Source: Fimenecus sp045578245
GTDB taxonomy: Bacteria > Bacillota > Clostridia > Oscillospirales > Acutalibacteraceae
Direction: 5' to 3'
DNA length: 8,000 nucleotides
NCBI GenBank assembly: GCA_045578245.1
Contig: JAZNJX010000070.1
Location: 1 to 8,000 of the forward strand
In this document: piece after piece, positions 1-5,835 of the stretch
How positions within the stretch are numbered: position 1 is the first letter of the stretch
Layout: each line of letters opens with the position of its first letter
Notes under the pieces: model-generated
Told to the model about the DNA's origin: nothing
Seen by the model: only the letters and a program-made list of their open reading frames with translations
Database searches by the model: none
Made by a program: the position numbers and the translations under genes

Positions 1-768
1 GAATATACCCATAGCGTTAGAACCGCCGCCAACACATGCAACAACTGCATCAGGCAGGAAGCCCGTCATGCTTACGAACTGCTCTCTCGCTTCAACACCG
101 ATAACGCTCTGGAAGTCACGCACCATCATGGGGAATGGGTGAGGACCAAGGACAGAGCCGATGCAGTAAATTGCATCTTTATATTCCTTTGCATATGCTT
201 CAAAGGCTGCGTCAACAGCTTCTTTAAGAGTCTGCAGACCGTGTGTAACTTCAACAACATTTGCACCTAAAATCTTCATTCTTGCAACATTTGGTGCCTG
301 TTTCTTGATGTCAACAGAGCCCATATAAATGTCACACTCAAGACCAAAGTAAGCAGCTGCAGTAGCAAGAGCAACACCGTGCTGACCTGCACCTGTTTCA
401 GCAATAACCTTCTTTTTGCCCATGTATTTTGCAAGAAGTGCTTCACCCATACAGTGGTTGAGCTTGTGAGCACCTGAATGGTTCAAGTCTTCACGTTTTG
501 CGTAGAGCTGAACTTTACCCCCAAGAGCATCTGAAAGTCTTTCAAGATGTGTAACAGGAGTTGGTCTGCCCTGAAATTCTTTTCTGATTCTGCGAAGTTC
601 GGCAATGAATTTTCTCGACTGACAAATTGAAAAATATGCTTCAGTAATTTCTGCCATAGCATTCTTTAATTTGTCGTCAATATAAACTCCGCCGTATTTG
701 CCAAAATAACCGTTTTTGTCAGGGTAATTGTTAAAATAAGTTTCAAAATCAACATTGTTGAGAATCAT
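1..768 (-). CDS. trpB: Tryptophan synthase beta chain (TrpB), C-terminus cut by window edge
   Basis: PLP enzyme that condenses indole with L-serine to make L-tryptophan, normally the beta subunit of the cytosolic TrpA2B2 complex. The first 256 residues are present; the family is about 390-410 residues, so roughly the last third lies beyond position 1. Visible motifs: RPTPVTHLE (68-76), KREDLNHSGAHKLNH with the PLP-binding Lys at about residue 102, AETGAGQHG (123-131) with the catalytic Glu at 124, GSVLGPHPFPMMVRDFQSV (about 203-221), and the PLP phosphate-binding loop GGGSNA (247-252). All key catalytic residues are intact. The start is ATG (768-766) with an excellent ribosome binding site AAGGAGG (782-776) 7 nt upstream. 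Some usually conserved stretches differ, for example MGSVDIKKQAPNV where MGAEDxxRQxxNV is usual, so it could be a second TrpB paralogue. It sits directly behind a T-box leader, not in a visible trpEGDCFBA operon; genes after it are outside the window. Confidence 0.96.
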   Translation of the reverse strand, partial: MILNNVDFETYFNNYPDKNGYFGKYGGVYIDDKLKNAMAEITEAYFSICQSRKFIAELRRIRKEFQGRPTPVTHLERLSDALGGKVQLYAKREDLNHSGAHKLNHCMGEALLAKYMGKKKVIAETGAGQHGVALATAAAYFGLECDIYMGSVDIKKQAPNVARMKILGANVVEVTHGLQTLKEAVDAAFEAYAKEYKDAIYCIGSVLGPHPFPMMVRDFQSVIGVEAREQFVSMTGFLPDAVVACVGGGSNAMGIF

Positions 769-782
769 AATTGTTCCTCCTT

Positions 783-820
783 AAAAATAAAAAGTCCATC
801 CCAAGATATTGGGTCAGACT
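783..820 (-). terminator. T-box-controlled intrinsic terminator of the trpB leader
   Basis: The RNA segment from 820 to 793 folds into a stem of about 12 positions: AGUCUGACCCAA against UUGGGAUGGACU, with one A-A mismatch, two G-U pairs and a UAUC loop. A U-rich tract (792-783, UUUUUAUUUU) follows directly. It ends just before the trpB ribosome binding site. It shares its 5' arm with the antiterminator, so termination is expected when tRNA-Trp is charged. Confidence 0.92.
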
Positions 821-843
821 GTAAAATCTGCGGTACCACCCAA
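809..843 (-). promoter_or_regulatory. T-box antiterminator helix
   Basis: On the RNA, UUGGGU (843-838) pairs with ACCCAA (814-809), and CAGA (830-827) pairs with UCUG (818-815). The 7-nt bulge GGUACCG-type T-box element at 837-831 lies between the two helices, with a UUUUACAG loop. This is the standard bipartite antiterminator layout. The ACCCAA arm is also the 5' part of the terminator stem, so the two structures exclude each other. Confidence 0.88.
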
Positions 844-1058
844 ATTCGTATCAAAGATACGCACTCACTGTGTACTTTCATACACTCAGCACTATAACGG
901 TTGCCCTCCGTCGCACCTACATATCGGATTGCCCTCAAAAGTCCATTCATTGATAATTCCGTTACCGAACTCCCACCATCGTCGGCTCTCTATAAACGAA
1001 AGGTAATCAACTACTACTCTTTCTCACAGGTTTGTTGGTTAAATATTAACTTACAAGA

Positions 1059-1087
1059 ATTTTAGCACTATAAAAGATAAAAGTCAA
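1059..1087 (-). promoter_or_regulatory. Sigma-A promoter of the T-box/trpB unit
   Basis: On the minus strand, -35 TTGACT (1087-1082), a 17-bp spacer, then -10 TAAAAT (1064-1059). Each box is one base off consensus and the spacing is optimal. The predicted transcript start near 1052 fits the beginning of the T-box leader. It starts only 23 bp past the stop of the glycosyltransferase gene. Confidence 0.85.
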
Positions 1088-1110
1088 CAATTTTTAAATC
1101 GAAAAACCCA

Positions 1111-2142
1111 CTATTTTTTATGTAATATTTTACCGGAAAAGTGCAACACCCAAAATACAGGCTCAATAGGTAGTAAAAAGACTAATATGCGACGCAAAAG
1201 ATGGTCCTCTGTTTTTAGTGCGTGTTTTCTGAAAGCATATGGATAAAGCTTCTTTTCTTTTAAACATTTAAGTTCTGATTTTACAAATTTCGTATCTGGT
1301 ACAAGGGCTAGACATAAAATAAGACTTTCGTTAGTGAGGTGAATTCGGGCTTTAACGGTATTTATATTTTTATATTCGCCCTTCTTCAAATTCTCTTTAT
1401 ACACAGAATTCATAACAACAATGGACCGGTAATATTTTATTCTTGCTTCAAGGGTTTTGTGATGCATGACAGAGGATGCACGTTGTCTGTATATATAACA
1501 AAGACCACAATACTTTATTGAAAAATCTGTTTTTAAAGGTAATTGTGTAAAAAACAAATTATCTTCCTGTACACTCATTCCTTCGTTAAAATACAAATGA
1601 TTATCTATAAGAAATTGCCTTTTAAATAATCCCGCCCATACTGCTGTCATTCGCATTCCGTCAGTATCGTGTGGCAAAAAACGGATTTTGTTGGTAGGAA
1701 TAACTTCAAATGCTTTATCTTCTTTTAGGTAAGTGGAAAATAAAGCATCCTCATTGGCTCTTATATAATCACCAAGAATCATGTTTCCATTTAAATCTTC
1801 AATTTTATGAAACATTTTTGAAACAACATCTGGATAAAGCATATCGTCAGGGTCCACAAACCAAATGTATTTACCTTGGGCTTTTTCAATAAGTCTGTTT
1901 CGTGTATAGCTTACACCTGAATTTGTTTTATTTGAGGAAACAAAAATTTCACTATGTTGGGTTTTAAGATTTTCTAAAACTTTTAATGAATTATCATTAG
2001 ACCCATCATTTATGCAAAGAATTTCAAAAGAAAAAGAGCCATCCTGTTGTGAAAGTATAGAGTTGATACAGGGCTCAATAAAATCAGCAACATTGTAAAC
2101 AGGGAGACAAAATGATATATCTATGTTATTTTTTTCTTTCAT
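1111..2142 (-). CDS. Family 2 (GT-A fold) glycosyltransferase
   Basis: A 343-residue protein that should transfer a sugar from a nucleotide-sugar donor to a cell-surface or exopolysaccharide acceptor; donor and acceptor cannot be read from sequence. GT2 hallmarks: N-terminal SFCLPVYNVADF with PVYN at 14-17, nucleotide-contact NDGS at 45-48, the DXD-type metal motif in WFVDPDD (94-100), and QED (192-194) at the usual catalytic-base position. The rest is a less conserved acceptor region, with a hydrophobic C-terminal stretch (about 318-336) that may give peripheral membrane contact. Size and layout resemble EpsJ/EpsH-type capsule enzymes. The ATG at 2142 has GAGGG 6 nt upstream. Codon use is more AT-rich and less biased than in trpB or pckG. 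It stands alone with its own consensus promoter and is not inside a visible polysaccharide cluster, which may mean horizontal acquisition (inference). Stop is TAG. Confidence 0.9.
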   Translation of the reverse strand: MKEKNNIDISFCLPVYNVADFIEPCINSILSQQDGSFSFEILCINDGSNDNSLKVLENLKTQHSEIFVSSNKTNSGVSYTRNRLIEKAQGKYIWFVDPDDMLYPDVVSKMFHKIEDLNGNMILGDYIRANEDALFSTYLKEDKAFEVIPTNKIRFLPHDTDGMRMTAVWAGLFKRQFLIDNHLYFNEGMSVQEDNLFFTQLPLKTDFSIKYCGLCYIYRQRASSVMHHKTLEARIKYYRSIVVMNSVYKENLKKGEYKNINTVKARIHLTNESLILCLALVPDTKFVKSELKCLKEKKLYPYAFRKHALKTEDHLLRRILVFLLPIEPVFWVLHFSGKILHKK

Positions 2143-2164
2143 ATATATCCCTCATTCAATAAAA

Positions 2165-2187
2165 CACTAACAAAATTATAATTAGTG
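2165..2187. repeat. Inverted repeat around the glycosyltransferase promoter -10 box
   Basis: CACTAA (2165-2170) and TTAGTG (2182-2187) form perfect 6-bp arms separated by 11 bp, flanking the TATAAT box. The placement suits a repressor operator, but the arms are short and the region is AT-rich, so chance is possible. Confidence 0.35.
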
Positions 2188-2203
2188 CTATATTCATTGT
2201 CAA
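2175..2203 (-). promoter_or_regulatory. Perfect-consensus sigma-A promoter of the glycosyltransferase gene
   Basis: On the minus strand, -35 TTGACA (2203-2198), a 17-bp spacer (2197-2181), and -10 TATAAT (2180-2175). Both hexamers and the spacing match consensus exactly. Predicted start is near 2168, giving a leader of about 25 nt before the ATG. Confidence 0.85.
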
Positions 2204-2216
2204 GAAAAATTAAATT

Positions 2217-2246
2217 TTGATAGGTTATGCACCAAGAAATTATAAT
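2217..2246 (+). promoter_or_regulatory. Candidate promoter upstream of polA, facing the orphan terminator
   Basis: TTGATA (2217-2222), an 18-bp spacer, and TATAAT (2241-2246) on the plus strand. It is divergent from the glycosyltransferase promoter, with 13 bp between the two -35 boxes. A transcript starting near 2253 would meet an intrinsic terminator after about 60 nt, before polA. Confidence 0.5.
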
Positions 2247-2279
2247 GACAAGCACATCAAGTTTTAAATAATTTTTTAT

Positions 2280-2314
2280 TCCCTGTTTGGTTAATGCCAT
2301 TCAGGGATTTTTTT
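2280..2314 (+). terminator. Intrinsic terminator with no upstream gene on its strand
   Basis: TCCCTG (2280-2285) pairs with CAGGGA (2302-2307). Inside, after a TT/TT mismatch, TGG (2288-2290) pairs with CCA (2297-2299) around a TTAATG loop. Seven T residues (2308-2314) follow on the plus strand. The minus strand has no U tract in the right place, so it acts rightward. No plus-strand gene precedes it in the window. Confidence 0.7.
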
Positions 2315-2343
2315 ATTTATATATGGTATTTACTGCTAAATTA

Positions 2344-2352
2344 TGTTATAAT
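2344..2352 (+). promoter_or_regulatory. Extended -10 promoter of the polA operon
   Basis: TGTTATAAT is a TGn extended -10 joined to a perfect TATAAT (2347-2352). No good -35 lies 17 bp upstream, as is common for extended -10 promoters. It lies after the orphan terminator and 31 bp before the polA ATG, so it probably drives polA and the two genes behind it. Confidence 0.6.
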
Positions 2353-2383
2353 AATTACGATTATAAATTCTTGGTGATTGATT

Positions 2384-4969
2384 ATGAAAATTTTAGCAAT
2401 TGATGGTAACAGTATTTTAAACAGAGCCTTTTACGGCATCCGTGCTTTGTCAACCAAAGACGGAAGATTTACCAATGGTATTTACGGTTTTTTAACAATT
2501 TTAATGAAACTTCGTGATGAGGTAAAGCCTGATGGTGTTGCTATTGCATTTGACCTTAAAGCACCAACATTTCGTCATAAAATGTATGACGGATATAAGG
2601 CTAATCGTCACGGAATGCCACCAGAACTTGCACAACAATTACCTGTACTCAAAGAACTTTTAGTCGTTTTGGGTTATAAAATAATATCTCTTGAGGGATA
2701 TGAGGCAGATGATATTCTCGGTACAGTTGCAGAAATGTGTAAAGATGGTGACGAATGTTATATTGCAACAGGTGACCGTGACTCATTTCAGCTTATCCGT
2801 GATAATGTTACTGTTTTGCTTCCTCATACAAAAATGGGAACAACTACAACTGAAGTCTATACTCCTGCAAGAATTAAGGACGAATATGGTGTAACTCCAA
2901 TACAGATGATTGACATTAAAGCGCTTCAAGGTGATGCTTCCGACTGTATTCCTGGTGTTGCAGGTGTTGGGCAAAAAACAGCAGGAGATTTAATTCAAAA
3001 ATTTGGCACAATCAAAAATATTTACGATAATATTGACACTCTTGAAATTAAGGATAATCTTAAAAACAAACTCGTTAACGACAAAGAAAAAGCATTTTTG
3101 AGCTATACTCTAGGTACAATTATCAATAATGTGCCGATAGATTGTGAATTGACTGATTTGATTCCACAAAGTGCAGACGAAAGCAAGGCAAGAATGATGC
3201 TTGCTGACCTTGAAATGTTTAAAATTATCGAAAAACTCAACTTTACAGCACCAACATCTGTTGAGAAAAAGGAAGAAAAAACAAAGGAATTGGACTTTGT
3301 AACAGATTTTGATACAAACGACCTTCTGAGTAAAATCAAGGAAGAAAAGTGTGCATATTTTACTGCTGATTACAAGGATTTGGACAACCCTCAATTCTGT
3401 TTCTTGTGTGATAATGCGGTTTACCACCTTGAACCAATGAATTTTGGATATTTTGTGTTTGTTCAGGCCCTCCTTGAAGATGGTGAAATTAAAAAATATA
3501 CTGATAATTCAAAACTTTTATATCGTTTTGCATTCCTTAACAAAATTGACATTAAGGGAATGACACTTGATACATCCTTGGCAGGATATATTCTTAATCC
3601 ATCAGCAAACGGATATAACCCATTGCGACTTTGCGAAGAATACAAAGCACCTATTCCAAAGGTGAAAACTGAATTGCCATTGGCAATAGAATGTGTTGTA
3701 ATGAAATCTGTCTGTACAAGGATTTTAACAGAAATTGAAGCAAACGGTCAGGAATATCTCCTTTATAATGTTGAAATGCCACTTGCAGAAGTTTTGGCGA
3801 GCATGGAACATTTGGGCTTTATGGTTGACCGTAAAGGAATTGCAGATTTCACCCAGAAAATCAGTAACGAACTAAAAAATATTCAAAGTGATATTTATGA
3901 ACTTGCAGGGGAAGAATTCAACATCAATTCACCAAAACAGTTAGGAGTAATTCTTTTTGAAAAAATGGGACTTCCCGCAAAGAAAAAGACAAAAAGTGGT
4001 TACTCAACAAACGCAGATGTTCTTGAAAGTCTGCAGAATGAAAATCCAATTATTGATAAAATTTTGTGGTTCAGAACACTCTCAAAACTTTATTCCACAT
4101 ATTGTGAGGGACTTTTGAAAGTAATCGGTGAGGATGGAAGAATTCACTCATCATTTATTCAGACGGAAACTCGTACAGGTCGAATTTCATCAACTGAACC
4201 TAACTTGCAGAACATTCCTGTCCGTAAAGAAATCGGCAGAGAAATGAGAAAATTCTTTGTTGCAAAAGATGGATGTTTACTTGCTGATGCTGACTATTCA
4301 CAGATTGAACTTCGAGTGCTTTCCCATATTGCCGATGATGAGGAAATGATTAAGGCATTCAATGATGAAGTTGATATTCATACAGTTACTGCTTCTCAGG
4401 TGTTCAATATGCCATTACAGATGGTGACTCCATTGATGAGAAGTCGTGCAAAGGCAGTAAATTTTGGTATCGTTTATGGTATCGGTGCATTCTCACTTGC
4501 AAAGGATATCGGTGTAACAAGAAAAGAAGCAGACGATTATATCAAGGGCTATCTTCGTCATTATGCAGGTGTTGACAAATATATGGAAACAGTTGCAAAA
4601 GAAGCAAAAGAGAAAGGCTATGTTTCAACTCTCTGGGGCAGAAGAAGATATCTGCCTGAACTCAATTCTTCTAACGGAATGCTTCGTGCATTCGGTGAAA
4701 GAGTTGCCAGAAATATGCCTATTCAGGGTACTGCTGCTGATATTATCAAAATTGCTATGGTACATGTTTATAATCGTCTTAAAGAAGAACAAATGGATGC
4801 AAAACTCATTCTGCAGGTACACGACGAATTAATTGTTGAAGCACCTGAAAACGAAATTGAAAAAGCAGCCAAGATTCTTAGTGAGGAAATGGAAAATGCT
4901 TGCCAGATGAAAGTAAGACTCCGTGCAGATGTGAATACAGGTAAAACATGGTATCAAGCCAAGGGTTAA
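2384..4969 (+). CDS. polA: DNA polymerase I with inactive proofreading domain
   Basis: 861-residue repair and Okazaki-fragment polymerase. The 5' nuclease domain (about 1-290) keeps its acidic residues: AIDGNS (5-10), AFDLK (55-59), YEADD (106-110), GDRDS (130-134) and GDASDCIPG (183-191), where Cys replaces the usual Asn. The middle domain (about 300-450) is a decayed 3'-5' exonuclease: the DxE, second Asp and YxxxD positions read as YFTADYKDL, NSKLLYR and VMKSVCTR, with no catalytic set, as in Bacillus PolA. The polymerase domain is intact: TRTGRISSTEPNLQNIP (596-612), motif A DADYSQIE (Asp 637), motif B RAKAVNFGIVYG (Lys 690, Phe 694, Tyr 698), and motif C QVHDE (Asp 814, Glu 815). Phe 694 matches the residue that favours discrimination against dideoxynucleotides. 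The ATG at 2384 is chosen over the TTG at 2378 because GGTGA (2373-2377) lies 6 nt upstream and MKILAIDGN fits the family. First gene of a three-gene unit. Confidence 0.97.
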   Translation: MKILAIDGNSILNRAFYGIRALSTKDGRFTNGIYGFLTILMKLRDEVKPDGVAIAFDLKAPTFRHKMYDGYKANRHGMPPELAQQLPVLKELLVVLGYKIISLEGYEADDILGTVAEMCKDGDECYIATGDRDSFQLIRDNVTVLLPHTKMGTTTTEVYTPARIKDEYGVTPIQMIDIKALQGDASDCIPGVAGVGQKTAGDLIQKFGTIKNIYDNIDTLEIKDNLKNKLVNDKEKAFLSYTLGTIINNVPIDCELTDLIPQSADESKARMMLADLEMFKIIEKLNFTAPTSVEKKEEKTKELDFVTDFDTNDLLSKIKEEKCAYFTADYKDLDNPQFCFLCDNAVYHLEPMNFGYFVFVQALLEDGEIKKYTDNSKLLYRFAFLNKIDIKGMTLDTSLAGYILNPSANGYNPLRLCEEYKAPIPKVKTELPLAIECVVMKSVCTRILTEIEANGQEYLLYNVEMPLAEVLASMEHLGFMVDRKGIADFTQKISNELKNIQSDIYELAGEEFNINSPKQLGVILFEKMGLPAKKKTKSGYSTNADVLESLQNENPIIDKILWFRTLSKLYSTYCEGLLKVIGEDGRIHSSFIQTETRTGRISSTEPNLQNIPVRKEIGREMRKFFVAKDGCLLADADYSQIELRVLSHIADDEEMIKAFNDEVDIHTVTASQVFNMPLQMVTPLMRSRAKAVNFGIVYGIGAFSLAKDIGVTRKEADDYIKGYLRHYAGVDKYMETVAKEAKEKGYVSTLWGRRRYLPELNSSNGMLRAFGERVARNMPIQGTAADIIKIAMVHVYNRLKEEQMDAKLILQVHDELIVEAPENEIEKAAKILSEEMENACQMKVRLRADVNTGKTWYQAKG

Positions 4970-4972
4970 TCT

Positions 4973-5833
4973 ATGAAAAAAATAATGTTTATATGCAGTG
5001 GTAACACCTGCAGAAGTCCCTTAGCAGAGGGATTATTCAAAAAATATCTTAACGAAAACAATATAACTGATATTGAAGTTTCAAGTGCAGGAGTTGGCGT
5101 GTTTGCAGGTGATTGTGTCAGTATAAATTCAATCCTTGTTGCAAACAACAGGGGGGTTGACATTTCAAATCACAGAGCAAGGAATATAAATCCTGAGCAC
5201 CTTCTCACAACAGATTTGTTTTTCTGCATGAGTGAGTCTCATAAACAGGTTCTGTTAAGACATTGCGATGAGAACAGAATTATTGTACTTAATGTGCCTG
5301 ACCCATATGGCAGACCTATTGAAGTTTATGAAGAATGTGCAAAACAACTTGAAAGTCAGTTTACTGAAATTCTTGAAAGAATTCAGAATTCTTTAAGCAT
5401 CCGTGAAATGGCAGAAAGTGATATAGGGGAAATTGCAGAACTGGAAAAAGAATGCTTTTCAGAACCTTGGAGTGAAACATCTTTAAAAGATGAACTTTCC
5501 AACGAAACTGCAAGATTCTATGTGATTCGCGATAATGAAAATTTGCTTGGCTATATCGGTGCTAATAATATCTGCAACGAGGTTTATATAACAAATGTTG
5601 CTGTGAATAGCAGTTGCCGTGGAAAAGGCTATGGGAAAAACCTTGTTAATCACTTGATTAAACAAAGCGAAGCTGAAAATGCCTTTTTCATCACTCTTGA
5701 GGTGAGAAAGTCCAATGAAAATGCAATAAAATTATACGAAAAATGTGGATTTAAGCTTATTGGTGAAAGAAAGAATTTTTACTCTAAACCAACAGAAGAT
5801 GCACTAATTTATACATACTATATTGAGGAATGA
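4973..5833 (+). CDS. Fusion: YwlE-like low-molecular-weight phosphatase + RimI-like N-acetyltransferase
   Basis: 286-residue two-domain cytosolic protein. Residues 1 to about 138 are a low-molecular-weight protein phosphatase. The P-loop CSGNTCRS (8-15) has nucleophile Cys 8 and Arg 14, and VPDPYG (108-113) supplies the general acid Asp 110. Thr 12 in the P-loop is what separates protein-arginine phosphatases (YwlE) from tyrosine phosphatases, so phospho-arginine is the likelier substrate (inference). From about 141 a GNAT domain of RimI type begins (LSIREMAESDIGEI). It has CFSEPWS (161-167), the acetyl-CoA loop RGKGYGK (216-222), LEVRKSNENA (242-251, likely catalytic Glu 243), YEKCGF (255-260) and Tyr 270 in the position of the RimI catalytic Tyr. 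RimI acetylates the N-terminal Ala of ribosomal protein S18. There is almost no linker. The start lies 3 bp after the polA stop, with AAGGG (4961-4965) 7 nt upstream; tsaD follows at once. No frameshift is needed to join the domains. Confidence 0.93.
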   Translation: MKKIMFICSGNTCRSPLAEGLFKKYLNENNITDIEVSSAGVGVFAGDCVSINSILVANNRGVDISNHRARNINPEHLLTTDLFFCMSESHKQVLLRHCDENRIIVLNVPDPYGRPIEVYEECAKQLESQFTEILERIQNSLSIREMAESDIGEIAELEKECFSEPWSETSLKDELSNETARFYVIRDNENLLGYIGANNICNEVYITNVAVNSSCRGKGYGKNLVNHLIKQSEAENAFFITLEVRKSNENAIKLYEKCGFKLIGERKNFYSKPTEDALIYTYYIEE

Positions 5834-5835
5834 TT

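Larger units (their letters stand above)
783..1052 (-). promoter_or_regulatory. T-box riboswitch leader of trpB, probable tRNA-Trp specifier
   Basis: T-box leaders bind a cognate tRNA; uncharged tRNA stabilises an antiterminator and lets transcription continue into the gene. Reading the minus strand 5'->3', the RNA shows the Stem I landmarks in order: an AGUAGU bulge region near 1020-1010, an AGAGAGCCGA...GGUGGGAG distal segment near 990-965, and a specifier loop reading GAA-UGG-A, with UGG (Trp) at 945-943. Next come a hairpin CGUAUC-UUU-GAUACG (861-847, probably Stem III) and the T-box bulge UGGUACCGC (838-830). An antiterminator and terminator pair and the trpB ribosome binding site follow. 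The specifier agrees with the tryptophan gene downstream. The 5' end is estimated from the promoter. This leader explains the whole 342-base gap between trpB and the glycosyltransferase gene; small open frames inside it are incidental. Confidence 0.93.

Noticed and set aside
765..1006. Overlapping open frames on both strands in the 769-1110 gap (about 61-65 residues)
   Set aside because: They lie wholly within the T-box leader, whose RNA structure explains the sequence; no ribosome binding site or protein-like composition.
2245..2271. Eight-residue open frame MTSTSSFK as a possible leader peptide
   Set aside because: Its ATG overlaps the TATAAT box of the only nearby plus-strand promoter, so it would not be on that transcript, and it has no ribosome binding site.
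3103..3427. Minus-strand open frames of 78 and 105 residues inside polA
   Set aside because: Antisense shadows of a well-conserved coding frame, with no ribosome binding site and no recognisable domain.
5408..5833. Separate internal start for the RimI domain at the ATG at 5408
   Set aside because: No ribosome binding site precedes it and the N-terminal beta strand of the acetyltransferase begins before this Met; a single fused protein fits better.
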